A stretch of 64,000 nt of DNA from Chrysopilus asiliformis (taxonomy: Eukaryota > Arthropoda > Insecta > Diptera > Rhagionidae): assembly GCA_964034945.1 (NCBI GenBank), contig OZ035961.1:70233931-70297930 (forward strand), in the 5' to 3' direction. Positions within the stretch are counted from its first letter, which is position 1. The number at the start of each line of letters is the position of its first letter. A model generated the notes under the pieces. That model saw only the letters and a list, made by a program, of their open reading frames with translations. It searched no databases and was not told where the DNA came from. The position numbers and the translations under genes were made by a program. Shown here piece by piece: positions 30,237-41,757 of the stretch.

Positions 30237-31091
30237 AACCAGGGCCCAACCAGGAACTTTCTCTACAACTTTCTCTTTGGGATAACCAAAATCGGTCCAC
30301 CCAGTAAAAAGTTAGGCGTGAACATACATTTAAAAAAAAAAAAAATATATATTCAGGTGGAATTGAGAACCTTTTCCTTTTTGGAAGTCGGTTAAAAACC
30401 AACAGAAAACAATACGAAGAACTTGTGACGGATTGGCGTTATATGGCAGCAAATGACAGCACTGTTGGCTCCAGTTTTACCAGTTTGTTCAAACGAAAGA
30501 TTTTTTTAAACTGCAATTATAAAAAATACTTAAGTATTGAACATCTATCTTGAATTGTTTTAAAATAAAAACTTAAGTTTGTTCGTCCAACTCGAATGGA
30601 TTTGAAGCATCCCTCCATACTTTTCTTTCAACTTTCATTGTTCTTTTTTTGTAGATAGCCTCTTCCAAACACACATCAACAAAAGCAACGGAGTCCATTT
30701 TAATTCACGTATAATTTAAAAGAGTTTTATTTTAAATAGTTTATAAAAAGGTGTGTATTTTAAAATTTTATTGCCTGTATGACATGCATTTTGACAGTAA
30801 ACAGCTGATTTCGAAGATTCGAAATTAGATTTTAATCAGGCACCACTAAGATCAATTCCGTTCTGATCGTGGAATACTGATTTCTTCGTATTCGTAACGT
30901 AGTTAGTTCTTCGTAATAAAGCTACGACCGATTCTGGAATCGGGCCGTATATTGAGCTGTGAAAATCTCTATTTGACACCTTTGCGGTCGTGCTTTTTTT
31001 TAACATGTTTAGTGTCACTCAAAAAAATCAGACTTTCTCATTAAATTAACTTTGAGGATGTTCAACTTATAGGGGAAACATGGCCAAAATG

Positions 31092-31960
31092 CAGTGACGT
31101 GGCGTGCTGCTTTCAGTAGGGTGTTCAATATTAAGTTTCTGTTAAATGATATAGACGTCTACTCTTAGTTTTATCCAGGATCACGTCCGGGACGTGATAG
31201 ACGAAGATCCAATTTTTCCTCGATATTTAATTGAGAAAATGGTTTCTCAAACAATTTTTCGATTGCGCATCCGCATTCACAAGCCATAATATTAAATTAA
31301 TTATTTCTCATACACAAAAGCCAACTGAACACCTGTAAAATCAGAAACCGACTGAGCTGATGAGCAAGCAATATTGCTGTTCGGCTGACGCATCAGCACG
31401 TCAGCCGAACGGCCATACGATGGTCGGTTTTCTATTGTCGGGTTTCGCAGCATCGCGGCCAGCAGCAAGCAACATCGCATCGGTTCGCCGTGCGGCTTTT
31501 TCTGGAGCACCCAAATTCATCGTTGTGTGCGGTTATTTCTTGTGAACTTTGTGTGCGGTGAAACGTTTTTTATTATAGACTTTTACTTAGTCATATGTGT
31601 TTTTACTTTGCTTTGGTGCGCTGTAAATTGGAGAACACTCGAGTCGGTCGAACGACCGAAAGAGTCGGTATTGCGTTTCGAGTGTGTTTCGCTAAGGGGC
31701 GAGTAGGAAAGAAGGCCACAAGCAATTTTTACTTTGGTTCGCTGTAAAGTGGAGAACACTTGGTTGGTCGAAAGATCGAAAGATAAAGAAACAGGTTGGT
31801 AATGTAGGATGCGGGTGCTTTAGGCAACCATTGCCATTGGTAAATTGTCGAAAGAATTGGCACAAAAAAAATAAATTAATTAACAATAGATTTCCGATAC
31901 ATATTGGATTTCAGTAGGGTGTGCAGTGAACACCCTCGCACCTTAGAAGAAACGTCACTG
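31092..31960. mobile_element. hAT-type element with CCAAAATG duplication (869 bp)
   Basis: Ends CAGTGACGT and ACGTCACTG, 8-bp duplication CCAAAATG at 31084-31091 and 31961-31968. It lies 20 bp inside the pogo-like element and splits its terminal repeat. Inside, GAGAACACT and GCTGTAAA.TGGAGAACACT are duplicated (31620, 31741), and TTTCAGTAGGGTGT is repeated near both ends. No transposase was seen. Confidence 0.85.
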
Positions 31961-32043
31961 CCAAAATGACATATACGGGTAAAACGACACATAGCAATAT
32001 CGTGAAATCCGCGAATATATCAGATCTCCTTTTTAGCCTAATA

Positions 32044-32807
32044 CAGTAATCCCTCGAACTGCGCGGTAGATACGTTCCACAAAAAGAGCGCGCACTGCGA
32101 AACCGCGCACTGTGAACCCTACTTTTTATGAAATATTGGGGTTAGGTCCCAAATATTAGAAAAATTCCAAAAAAAAATATTACTGATATTTTTTGAAAAA
32201 TTAGTGATTGATTATCCGATTTTTGTTTTTCATTATGAATTTTTACGTATGGGGCTAAAGCGGCTGTCAAATTTCACCGAAATTTTAAGGTACGCTCCAT
32301 ATTAAGAGCTTCTTGTTAAAGTTGACTAACAAGCATTAAAAAATTTGCCAGTTTTTCGTGCGTAAGGTTTTTTTTTCTTATAATCTCTATAACTTCACTT
32401 TAATAATTTTCGTCGCTATAATTATCACCGAACTGTGTCAAAATATCGTCAGCAGTCATATTTTCTTCATTGCTTGCAAGGACTTCCATGATATCTTCTG
32501 ACTCCAAGTCTTCAAATTCGTCCCCACCAATTGTCTTACCTAATGTCACAATTTCCACCAAATATAAACACTAATATAAGCACGAAATTACCAAATATGT
32601 ACGAAGATACCAAATTACCACCTGATTCCTTCTTGTCGGGGATTCACCAAAATATATGTTCAGAACATGTTTTTTAAACGGAAATTATGAAAAAAACCGC
32701 GCAGCAGCGAAATTTTTACCGCACAGTTCGAAATTTTGGTATTAAAAACTTAACCGCGCAGTTGCGAAACCGCGCAGTCCGAAACCGCGCTGTTCGAGGG
32801 ATTACTG
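32044..32807 (-). mobile_element. Tigger-type element with TA duplication (764 bp)
   Basis: CAGTAATCCCTCGAACTGCG and its mirror (to 32807), TA at 32042-32043 and 32808-32809. The subterminal parts repeat AACCGCGCA(C/G)T several times on both sides. A transposase tail remains on the minus strand. Confidence 0.9.
32330..32560 (-). pseudogene. Tigger-type transposase C-terminal remnant
   Basis: Minus-strand reading: EIVTLGKTIGGDEFEDLESE, DIMEVLASNEENMTADDILT, QFGDNYSDENY then a stop, followed by more residues of similar composition. An acidic tail with repeated 'E-D-I' and 'T-A-D-D-I' blocks is what I expect after the DDE domain of Tigger/jerky-type transposases. The catalytic region is deleted, and the fragment is non-functional. 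Confidence 0.6.
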
Positions 32808-33228
32808 TATGTGATGTTAGTGAAGTTTAACAACCTATGAAAACAATAGCTCAGTCTACTGAGTAGCGTCAGAGTGAAAAGAGTTAAAGTGTATACTCAA
32901 AAAAAAAGTTTTTTTTATGTGATCTCATTTTTTCAATTTTCGGTAACTTTTCTTTTTTTTTAAATTGTTTATGTTTTAGCAAGACCATACATTGCTATGT
33001 TGTTTTCGAAATAAACTTGTGTGTTTAAAAAAACCGTTAGCTTTTAATATTTTTTTTTATATGAAAGTCTCAATTATAGTACATATATGGACAAAATGAC
33101 ATACTGATAATATGGACCAAACGACACAGGTATGCACCGGAAAATCTATCCAAAAAGAAGAAAAGAAAGGTCACCAAAGCTTTTTGTATGGGCGACATCG
33201 ATAATGAAGACTTTGCTGCTGACAACGA

Positions 33229-33360
33229 GGACGAAAATTACTGTCCCTGCATTTATTGCAACGACCTTTATTCAAACCTGGTGAGACTTGGGTACAATGT
33301 ATGACATGTTTTCGCTGGGCTTCCTGCGCCGATACGCCAAAGGAGGAATACTTGCGCTAA
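33229..33360 (+). pseudogene. PHD-like zinc-finger tail of a pogo/Tigger transposase
   Basis: Reads CPCIYCNDLYS, then (after a one-base frame change) PGETWVQCMTCFRWA-SCAD and a stop. The spacing C-x-C-x2-C ... W-x-Q-C-x2-C-x2-W-A matches the C-terminal zinc finger of insect DDE_1 transposases. The preceding acidic stretch (NEDFAADNEDENY) also fits. One frameshift, one lost histidine position and no upstream catalytic domain make it a remnant. Confidence 0.65.
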
Positions 33361-33662
33361 AGGAGGAAAAAAATTTTATTTGTGAACTATGTGTGTAATT
33401 ACTCATGTCATTTCGATATGTCATTTTGTCCATAGTTTATATGTCGTTTTGCCCATAGGTATGAACAAAGCGAACTTTCGTAGGTCTCCGAATTTTGACT
33501 CATATTTTTTTTATTTGCATTTTCTTAAGTTAAATGGTATGGAATATGAATTGGTATTGAACCAAAGAATTAATTTGTGAATTATCATATTGTTTTTTCT
33601 TAAAACAAAAGAGTTGTGATCGAAAAAGAAAACAGTATGTCATTTTGGCCATGTTTCCCCTA

Positions 33663-35325
33663 CATTAACATCAACACGCTCAAAATGAGAATTCGTCGAA
33701 ACGAGTCAATCATGGCGTGCTTCGCCTAAACATGCTTATTTTAACAAAGTTAAATCGAGAACGGCATATATCGATAGAAACCTGCGAGCTAATACTTTGG
33801 TGTAAAAGATCTTGATAAACCAAACCTTTTTCATATAAATCCTTAAATTGTTAACCGTGTAATAGTAATATTAATGTGAAAAAAATATCTGATATAAACT
33901 GGATTTACAACGAATAAATTAAACACAAACAAATACACATATGATTTATTTGAACTTCACTGCATTCAAAATGCGTTAAATTATCTTTTGCATTATAATA
34001 GCAATAATAATAATAATGATAGTAATAATAATAATTAATTACAATAGATTTAATCTTTTTATTTATCACTTTATTCACAAAACCTTTTTAAATATCTATT
34101 TCACACTTAGATGGATTTTTTTATATTTCATAATCTTTTCATGTCTGTTATTTAAAAAAGCAGCAACTTCAATTATTTTAAGGTCTTTCGGTGACACACG
34201 TTTAAAAATATTGAAATGGCTAAACTTTTTATGTAAATGTCCTTTTTTGGTATTTTGAATGTTTTGTCTTTGCGAATTATGTATTTTAAAGATTAAGATT
34301 TTTATAAGAATTGACACAAATATTTCATAAAACTACGCTATATATGCATATTACGAATTAAATTTCATTCTTTTTTTAAGTTTTATTTAATTTTTTTTTG
34401 TTTCAATTTTATGTTTCATGTTAAATGTCATATTTGGTTTATATATAATATTGCAATTATGTAACAAGAACTTTAATAAATCAGCTATATATTATCTTAT
34501 TTCGCTTAATTTTAAATAAATAGAAACTAAACATTCATTTTTTGCTATATTTTCTTTTTTGTTGAATTTTACATTTGTGCAAGTGAAAGATGTTTGAATG
34601 ATTCTACAAATGAAGCTTAAAAGAATTTAAATTCATTAAAATTGAATCTTTTATAATTTCAATTATTATATTTTAATTAATTAATCAATAATTATTACAT
34701 AACAACGGTGGGCGGCAATAACTACAAAATAAAAATTTTATTTATTTATTTTATTATTAATTATTCTCTTAATAAAAAACCTAGAGATACACCATTACTC
34801 TGAATTTTTTTTTTAAATTTATTTTTAAGTTATTCAATCACAGATTTTGGGGGATAATTTTTTCAAAAGTGTTCGCAGGTTTCTAAATTAGACAATGGAC
34901 AAATTTTTTTTAAATAACTTTTCTACAATTTTTGGAAGAATGGGAAGAGAGTGAGTTATACACAGCAAGTTTTTTTCTTCACAAAATGTTGAAACAAAAA
35001 AAAAATAGATTGACATAGGGTTTTATACAGTAATTGATAATTTTCATAATCCACTTTTCATCAACATTTTTAATAGAAATGAAGGCAATTCAGCAGGCGC
35101 GATTTTTACATTGAGAGAAATCCAAGTTGGAAAGTATGTGACCGTGGATTCTATACAAATATAGAATAATTCCTATAATTTTGGGGAAATTTTCAATTTT
35201 TTGGCGTGAATTCATCTTTTGTTTCGTATATTCCTATTTTTTGTGGGGAAAATGTTTTTGCCGGTAATGAAATTTTGCTTTAACGATATTCAACGGTAAT
35301 GAAGTTTTGCCAGTTTATAAATATA
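33663..35325. other. AT-rich stretch, nothing recognised
   Basis: Long AT-rich DNA with short poly-A/T tracts and ATAATAATA runs (34000-34040). No open frame, inverted repeat or element end that I can support. Confidence 0.6.
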
Positions 35326-35520
35326 GAAGATCTCTGACTATCCGAGTCCCGCATTGTCCGAGCCATTGTTATAATAATCCGTATTATCCAAGTTTAATTT
35401 GAATAAATTAGCAAAGCTTATTGAATAACAGTTTTCTTAGAACACATATCAGTTGTTGCATGTATTTCGCATTATCCGTGTTTGTGTATATCCGTTGCTC
35501 GGATAATCGCGGATCTTTTC
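35326..35520. mobile_element. Short pogo-type MITE with TA duplication
   Basis: GAAGATCTCTGACTATCCGA and mirror TCGGATAATCGCGGATCTTTTC, with TA outside. ATCCGAG and TATCCG phrases are repeated within (CATTATCCG, GTATATCCG). Confidence 0.65.
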
Positions 35521-35589
35521 TAATAATTTTTTTGTACTAAAAAGGAAAAAATAAGTGCTGGGTGCTGTGTATCAGAAAAAAAAAGTAAG

Positions 35590-35763
35590 AACAATATAAA
35601 ATTTGAGGAAAAGGATAATTATCCTTACAAACTTCTTAACGTCAGAATCGGATTCAGCGACCCCAAAAACCCCCTCGTGAGATGTTTTCCGGAAGATTTG
35701 AGGAAAAGGATAGTCACGATAGCCTTATAGGACTTTTCGTTATCTTTATAAGGACGAAGTAGT
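35590..35763 (-). repeat. Relatives of the 3.4-5.5 kb minisatellite, inverted
   Basis: Two diverged units: GAGGAAAAGGATAATTATCC, GAATCGGATTCAGCGACCCC, AAAAACCCCC...TTTTCCGGAA and again GAGGAAAAGGATA. On the minus strand they match the monomer seen in the Helitron and, better, the 58-59 kb version. The array is split by the MITE at 35764-36312 (GGACCCTGA and TCAGGGTCC-like pieces continue at about 36380). Confidence 0.75.
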
Positions 35764-36312
35764 CACCCTTGTTCTGAGATACGGCGTTAGGCAGCTAAAC
35801 GTAACGCATTCGATTCGATTCGCAACGCGATCGGTGTTCTGAAAAACGGCGTTTGCTGTTTAAAAATACGGCAAACATCGCATGCAAACGCAGTGTCAAA
35901 AATCAGCTGATTGTGTTTATTTCTTGGTTATGCAAGTGAAAAAGTTTGATTGATTTTTGAAAATGGATTTAAGACTCCTATTATATTTGTTAATGAGACA
36001 GGACGAGGTAAATTCACTGAGAAATTAAAGAAAGTTATTTGTTCAACTTTGAGTTCCGCTCCTATTTGAATAAAAAACTTTATTAATCATAATTCATAAA
36101 ATTCAAAAAATATTTGCCAAACTTGCATTTTGTAACCTCAAATATCAGCTCCCGGCGAATCTCAGAACAACGAAAATCGAATCGAATGCGTTGCTCCGCG
36201 TTCAACTCAAGTTGGTCACTGCGTATTCAAGAACAACGAAAATGGGATATCGAGTACTGATCGAGTACATATCGAACAAACTAACGTAACGCCGTATCTC
36301 AGAACAAGGGTG
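35764..36312. mobile_element. MITE with perfect 26-bp ends (549 bp)
   Basis: CACCCTTGTTCTGAGATACG (then GCGTTA) and its exact mirror at 36287-36312. AATCGAATCGAATGCGTT and mirror sequences recur inside. It is inserted in the minisatellite relative. The target duplication is not clear. Confidence 0.85.
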
Positions 36313-36384
36313 ATTGTATTGTTATCGGAGTTACGCATGTGTGCAAAAAACCTAACTATAATAACAAAACCACCTATACAGGAC

Positions 36385-36775
36385 CCTGATCATGTATTCC
36401 TCTGAGATTTGGGTACTAAGCAAAAATAATTGCGACATTTTGTCTGCGTTTGAGAGGAAAATACTCAGATAATCTTTGGCCCCAGAACTGATTCGGGAGA
36501 CTCTACAATGACGAGGTCTAAGAGAGATATCGTGACGTGCCCGTAGTCAAGTTCATAAAATTCAACAGACTCCGTTGGGCTGGTCATGTCACTCGAATGA
36601 GTGAAAGTGTCCTGGTTCGGAAAGTCTTCTGTGGTACGTTATTAACAAGGCGACGAGGAGAACCCAACCACAGTTGGCAAGACGGCGTTGACCAGGCGCG
36701 AAGAGAATTGGGATACAATGGCGCGCGATCGGGACCTCTGGCGAGAGACATTACGGTAGGCTAAGACCGGAAACC
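36385..36775 (+). pseudogene. Non-LTR retrotransposon reverse-transcriptase C-terminus, degraded
   Basis: In shifting frames one reads SSEIWVLSKNN, SAFERKILR, GRLYNDEV, then a cleaner frame (36537-36764) with VVKFIKFNRLRWAGHVTRMS, RRRGEPNHSWQDGVDQARRE. 'Y.sE.W.L', 'ERK.LR' and 'RLRWAGHV.RM' are hallmarks of the region after the RT domain in many insect LINE ORF2 proteins. At least two stops and one frameshift are present, and nothing of the RT core remains. The exact LINE clade is not determinable. Confidence 0.75.
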
Positions 36776-37534
36776 GGTTGTAGCGCCAAGAGGGGGAGAG
36801 ACTTTTTTTTTGTTCAACCGCACTTATGGCACTCAGTTAGTGCACGCAGGCACGTCACAGTGTAAATGGGGTCCAACTCAATACATGAATGATGAATCAT
36901 ACTTTCAATAATTTTGTATTTGCATTGTATTGATCTGGTATTGAGAAATGTGAATACCTTCATGAATCATTCGCAATATGAATGCACTCATATACGATTT
37001 TAACCACTAAACGATCGTTTAGCAGACGAAATTGACATGGGAAGCTTGGCCAATATTTTCAAGAGCTGATGTTGAAAATATTGGCCAACTGTTCCGTGAG
37101 TTTTTTCCACCCCCGCTGATTGCTTCCCATTTATTGCACAAAATTTCGTATTCATTCAACAAACCACACAGATTTTAATTTGGCTTTTTTTCAATTTTTT
37201 TTTGCTAGTTTTAGTGCTTCCTTTGCTTCGCTTCTTTTTTTTAGAAATTTTGATTCTCAATCTACATGGAGTTGAAACAATGTTTTTGCCTCCTTAAGAT
37301 GAAAAGAGCATCATAATTTTTATTATTGATGTTTATTAGAATTATCATTGGCTTTTAAAATATTTTCTTTAAAAATCTTAGCACCATTTTAACAGAAACG
37401 TTTTTCAATAATTCAGATTTACTTACACTGGACATAAATTTTGATGTTATGGTTTAGATTAAATGTTTGATGCATAATTAGAAACACAAATAGGTTTTTA
37501 TTACTTGAAAGATAAAATTAGGTCTGCTTAACCC

Positions 37535-37963
37535 CCGTTGCACACTTCAGCTAAGCGAGCTCAACTACGTGAGCTAAGTTTCTCGCTGAAAGTAAAATCC
37601 TTAGCATTTACATTGGTGACCGCACACTTCAGCGAAACTATGAAACTACGTCGCCTAGTGATGGGCGACGCGGACTAAGCTCGCTTGCGTAGTTCAGACC
37701 TCAACTACGCGAACGACTTCGCTGGCATCGCTGACACTCACATATAAATATTTTCGGCGTTATACAGTGTAGAATCGGTGTTTGCAAAAGTGTAGTATTT
37801 TGTGGACATAAAAGTGTAAGGAAAACGTGAAAATTGAATTCTTTTGCGGAATATTTTCAATCGCGTTAAATAATTTATATCTAAAAATGGCTGCAGATAA
37901 AGTGGAAAAACGCATATATTTACCGAAAATATCGCCGCGTAGCTTAGCTCAAGTGTGCAACGA
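37535..37963. mobile_element. MITE with GTTGCACACTTCAGC ends
   Basis: CCGTTGCACACTTCAGCTAA (about 37535) and its imperfect mirror GCTTAGCTCAAGTGTGCAAC (to about 37961). The interior has inverted CTACG/CGTAG pieces (37580-37730). Ends are approximate. Confidence 0.65.
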
Positions 37964-37987
37964 GATGAGCTAACCCAGCTAGGCTAT

Positions 37988-38440
37988 AGGTCTGTTCGAT
38001 ATGAGTCCTGGACTTACTCGGAGTAAAAATTTTTACTCTTTTCTGTTCGATATAAGTCCTTACTCCGAACACATATCGAACAGAAAAGTGTAAGTCCAGG
38101 ACAGTCCTGGACTTACTCTTGCTTTTAGCTGGAGTAAATTTTTGAGAGCTGATATTTGTCAGACATAACCTCTCTTTTACACTGTTTGGAAGAAGAAATG
38201 CAACAAAAGACATCATAAATTATTTCCAATATATATTCTTGAGTAGTTTCGGGTTTTATTTATTATATTTGTTATATTTTATAATCTATAATTATAAACT
38301 CATAATATAGAGTTAGTGATTTACTCTGAACTTACTCCAAGTTGTTCGATAAAAACAAATTCAGAGTAAGAAAATGCGCCATTTTGTGGAGTAAAGTAAA
38401 AATACTCGGAGTAAGTCCAGGACTTATATCGAACAGACCT
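37988..38440. mobile_element. MITE with TAT duplication (453 bp)
   Basis: AGGTCTGTTCGATATGAGTC and mirror GACTTATATCGAACAGACCT, TAT at 37985-37987 and 38441-38443. The arm extends through CCTGGACTTACTCGGAGTAA. The GTCCAGGAC palindrome is repeated (38011, 38092, 38106, 38417). Confidence 0.9.
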
Positions 38441-38621
38441 TATGTAACTATAGCTAGCTTCGGTCACCTAGCTAGCCTCGCTATCTAAGAATTTTCCGCA
38501 AGATTTTTTTTTATATATTATTTATCACAAAAACTTGTATGAAATTCAATTTTGTTACGATATCTTTGCTCAGTTATTTCAATTATAAAAAGTATCAATT
38601 TGTAATTCATTGGGTGAGAAA

Positions 38622-38712
38622 TAGCTTTTGTTAAAACTGATGTTTTTTAGCTAATGTAGTCTGTATGCAGTCTGCATTAGTTAAAAAACATCAATTTTAG
38701 TAAAAACTATTT
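38622..38712. repeat. Hairpin sequence, about 43-bp arms
   Basis: GAGAAATAGCTTTTGTTAAA...TGATGTTTTTTAGCTAATG is mirrored with few mismatches by CATTAGTTAAAAAACATCA...TAAAAACTATTTCTT. The loop is about 12 bp. 38890-39337 beyond is AT-rich with nothing recognised. Confidence 0.75.
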
Positions 38713-39427
38713 CTTTATTCACATCATCCATTGTCTTAATAAAACGGGGGAAATAAGGTTTCCACAAATTGCCGTGTATACTCGCATCTTTTATTTGGAT
38801 GTAAGGACAAATAAATATGAAAATTAAAAGTTTAGCCCGTTCCGCAGGCACTCGACGTATTTTTTATATTACCTATTTATATGTTTGTTTGTTTTAACTT
38901 ATTTTCTTCCATATTTATGTTTTATGTAGGATCAACAGACCTGAACGTCGTACTCGTAGTATTATTTGAATAATGTGTTAACTGACTAATCGCTATAATT
39001 TTTATTTTACTACATATTTTCATTTAATGCATAAAAAAATTAAACTCTAAAGAGAAGCTTTTTTACAAAGAATTTTTTTAATAGTCTGAAAGAGCTTTTG
39101 TTTGTATAGTTTTGATATTATTGCAATTACAATTTATAATATATAAAATTATTGAAAGATAATATTAAATATTTGTATTTTAAATTTGTTATAATATTTG
39201 CTTATATTCTATGCAAAATACTGTTTTTTGAACATCTAAAATTAATAGGTACTTGAAGCATTCAAGATTAATTTTATACAGTTATCTGCGTAAACACATT
39301 TCGTTTATTAGATTAATTTCGTTATGGCATCAATTTTTATACCCGTATGGTGAAACCAAAGGGTATATTAACTTTGCCTTACCGTTTGTAACGCCAAGAT
39401 CGCGTCATCACACATAAAAATGAATTA

Positions 39428-40426
39428 GGGCCCAGTTATAGCGATCAGTAAACTTCTGTCAGTGAAATTTTTTAATTCCGATTTCTTTACTAATACACCC
39501 AATTCTAATATTTTTTTTAGTTCAAAATGTGTTTATATATGTACGTCTAATTACCATTTCCATTAAATGAAATTGTTATTACATGAGTAATTTTTCCAAA
39601 AAAAACACGATTTAATTTTTTTTCTGATACGAAAATTTTTTTCTGATACGAAAAATTTTTTCTGATACGAAAAAATTTTTCGTATCATAAAAAAAATTAA
39701 ATCGTGTTTTTTGGAAAAATTACTCATGTAATAACAATTTCATTTAATGGAAATGGTAATTAGACGTATATAAACACGTTTTGAACTAAAAAACATAACA
39801 AAAGCTATAATTGCCAATCTGGCAATCATTGGAGACCCGTATGGTGATATTCGTATCAAAATTCGAACAGTTATACCAAAATTCCACTTTGAAGTCAAAC
39901 TTTCCAATAAGATTTTTTAAAATTTATTCCAATCGGATTTTGATGTATGGGAGTTTTATGTAGAATCATATCCTAAATAACTTTTGTTCTTGGACTTTTT
40001 TGATAAAATTCACCGTTTTTGAGATATTCAGAAAAAAAGTTTTCGTTCGTATGGGGGGTACCCCCCCTAATGGTCCATTTCTGCCCATTAACGAACTTAG
40101 CCTTACATTTTACGAAAAACGGATCTGCGCAAAATTTCAAGGATTGCGGGCGCACGGATAGCTCAATCCGTGCGCCCGCAATCCGCGCCACAGACAGACG
40201 GACGGACATGCAAAATTCAATTTTTTTTATCATTCTAAACACACTGGTGTAATTCATTTTTGTGTGTGATGACGGGATCTTGGCGTTACAAATGGTAAAG
40301 CAAAGTTAATATACCCTTTGGTTTCACCATACGGGTATAAAAATATTAGTATTGGGTGTATTAGTAAAGAAATCGGAATTAAAAAATTTCACCGACAGAA
40401 GTTTACTGATCGCTATAACTGAGCCC
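39428..40426. mobile_element. PIF/Harbinger-type foldback MITE with TTA duplication
   Basis: GGGCCCAGTTATAGCGATCA and mirror, with TTA at 39425-39427 and 40427-40429. Arms run about 80 bp. An inner hairpin (39520-39790, TTACCATTTCCATTAAATGA and mirror) makes nearly the whole element a palindrome once the inserted copy C (39793-40341) is removed. GGGCC ends and a TTA target fit PIF/Harbinger. Confidence 0.9.
39793..40341 (-). mobile_element. Helentron/DINE-1-like element, copy C
   Basis: Full-length copy inserted in an A-run of the foldback's right arm. The left arm (CTAATATTTTTTTTAGTTCA) shows the uninterrupted sequence. It lies inside a MITE that lies inside copy D, another member of the same family. 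Confidence 0.85.
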
Positions 40427-40467
40427 TTACACCAGAGTGTTTAGAATGACGAAAAAAGTTGAATTTT

Positions 40468-40545
40468 GCATGTCCGTCCGTCCGTCCGTCTGTCTGTCTG
40501 TCCGTCTGTCTGTCTGTCCGTCTGTCTGTCTGTCTGTCTGTGGCG
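40468..40545 (+). repeat. (GTCC/GTCT)n microsatellite
   Basis: About 19 four-base units of GTCC, GTCT and TGTC type within copy D. It explains the Thr/Asp/Arg-rich apparent ORFs on the minus strand. Confidence 0.9.
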
Positions 40546-40988
40546 CGGATTGCGGGCGCACGGATTGAGCTAGAGACTTGAAATTTTGCGCAGATCCGTT
40601 TTTCGTAAAATGCGAGGCTAAGTTCGTTAATGGGCAAAAATTGACCATTAGGGGGGTACCCCCCATACGAACGAAAACGATTTTTGCGAATATCTCAAAA
40701 ACGGTGCATCTTATCAAAAAAGTCCAAGAACAAAAGTTATTTAGGATATGATTCTACATAAAACTCCCATACATCAAAATCCTATTGGAATAAATTTTAA
40801 AAAATCTTTTTGGAAAGTTTGACTTCAAAGTGGAATTTTGGTACAACTGTTCGAATTTTGATACGAATATCACCATACGGGTCTCCAATGATTGCCAGAT
40901 TGGCAATTATAGCTTTTGTTATGTTATTGTATTATTTCCGATCTTTGTGCCAAATATAAAACGCCTACACAGTAACCTTTTTACGTAT

Positions 40989-41757
40989 CTACACTGTAGA
41001 AAATGAATTTGAATTTAAACCGAAAAATGGGGTAAAAACGGGGTAAATTTGCAAAAACGTCGTAAAATTTCGAAAAAAAATCAGAATTTAGCTCACACAC
41101 CATTTAAGTTGTAAAATCACCCAAAAAACATTAATCTTACACTAGAAATAGGGTAATTTTAAACCTTGCGTAAAATTTCGACCAATATTCGTATTTTTAC
41201 TCTCATTTTGGTGTAAAAACACGCTCGCAGGGTATTTTTGCATTATTGTACGGACAATTTAACCTTAACCTTATAATTCGCATAAGGTTTGTGGCATCGG
41301 AGTATAAATACTCGAATCGAGTTTTACTCTACCAAAATCCTGTGTGGCGCCTGCCACATGGCAGACATGCCCGGGAAATTTGGATGTGAAAACATCCGAA
41401 AAAATAATATAATATTTTTGTTTTTGCAGACCGTATAAGCCGAGAAATTCTAATACCATTTTCGGTGTAATCTTAAACAAAAAATGTCGTAAAATTACAC
41501 CTTTAAGACGTGGTTTTGCTACCAAATAGGAGGTAATTTTAAACATCCATGTCGTAAAATTACACCCGTATTGTACTTTTACTTCTTATTTAGCTTAAAG
41601 TTCCCCCATAAAAGAGGCTTTTGTACGCCACAAAATGAGTAAAAATGCATAGCTTTTAAGCCATTACGACTCGGTGTAATTTTACCCCTATTATCGTAGG
41701 AAAATGGTTTCCTACGATAATAGGGGTAAAATTACAATAAAATTTTCTAGAGTGTAT
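40989..41757. mobile_element. MITE with TACACTGTAGAAAAT ends
   Basis: TACACTGTAGAAAAT (40989) and mirror ATTTTCTAGAGTGTA (to 41757). It contains many GGGGTAAA, GTAAAATT(T/A)C and GTGTAAT repeats in both orientations and a perfect palindrome at 41671-41733 (TAGGGGTAAAATTAC and mirror). It also holds the block shared with 8530-8640. Confidence 0.7.
41671..41733. repeat. Perfect palindrome, 28-bp arms
   Basis: GTAATTTTACCCCTATTATC then GTAGGAAA is followed directly by its reverse complement around a short centre (ATGGT). Confidence 0.9.

Larger units (their letters stand above)
28741..30949. mobile_element. MITE of the AGAATCCGTCGTAGC family, enlarged by insertions
   Basis: Left TACGGCCCTATTCCAGAATC and right GATTCTGGAATCGGGCCGTA are inverted. 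The flanks read TATA/TATA. Inside lie a foldback (29050-29712), a tandem TATA-containing repeat and a truncated Helentron-like element (29938-30236), so most of the 2.2 kb is secondary. The right arm (30830-30949) matches 24819-24945 in reverse (CCACGATCCGAACGGAATTG type phrase). Confidence 0.75.
31072..33660 (+). mobile_element. pogo/Tigger-like element with nested insertions
   Basis: GGGGAAACATGGCCAAAATG (31072) and its mirror ending at 33660, with TA on both sides (31070-31071 and 33661-33662). The motif (C/G)AAAATGACATA and its mirror recur at 31970, 33090, 33405 and 33636, as if the end sequence were repeated inside. A zinc-finger tail of a DDE-type transposase survives (33229-33360). 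A hAT MITE and a Tigger MITE sit inside. Confidence 0.8.
39338..40925 (+). mobile_element. Helentron/DINE-1-like element, copy D, split by a MITE
   Basis: 5' part 39338-39427 (ATACCCGTATGGTGAAACC) and 3' part 40427-40925 (ending ATTGCCAGATTGGCAATTAT then AGCTTTTGTTATG) join at TTA when the MITE 39428-40426 is removed. It contains the longest GTCC/GTCT microsatellite of the family. Confidence 0.85.

Noticed and set aside
33389..33580. 63-residue ORF MCVITHVISICH...
   Set aside because: Translation of the repeated ATGTCATTTTG words of the pogo-like element, out of frame with the zinc-finger tail.
40413..40717. Thr/Asp/Arg repeat proteins of 74-96 residues
   Set aside because: Products of the GTCC/GTCT microsatellite in the Helentron-like copy D.
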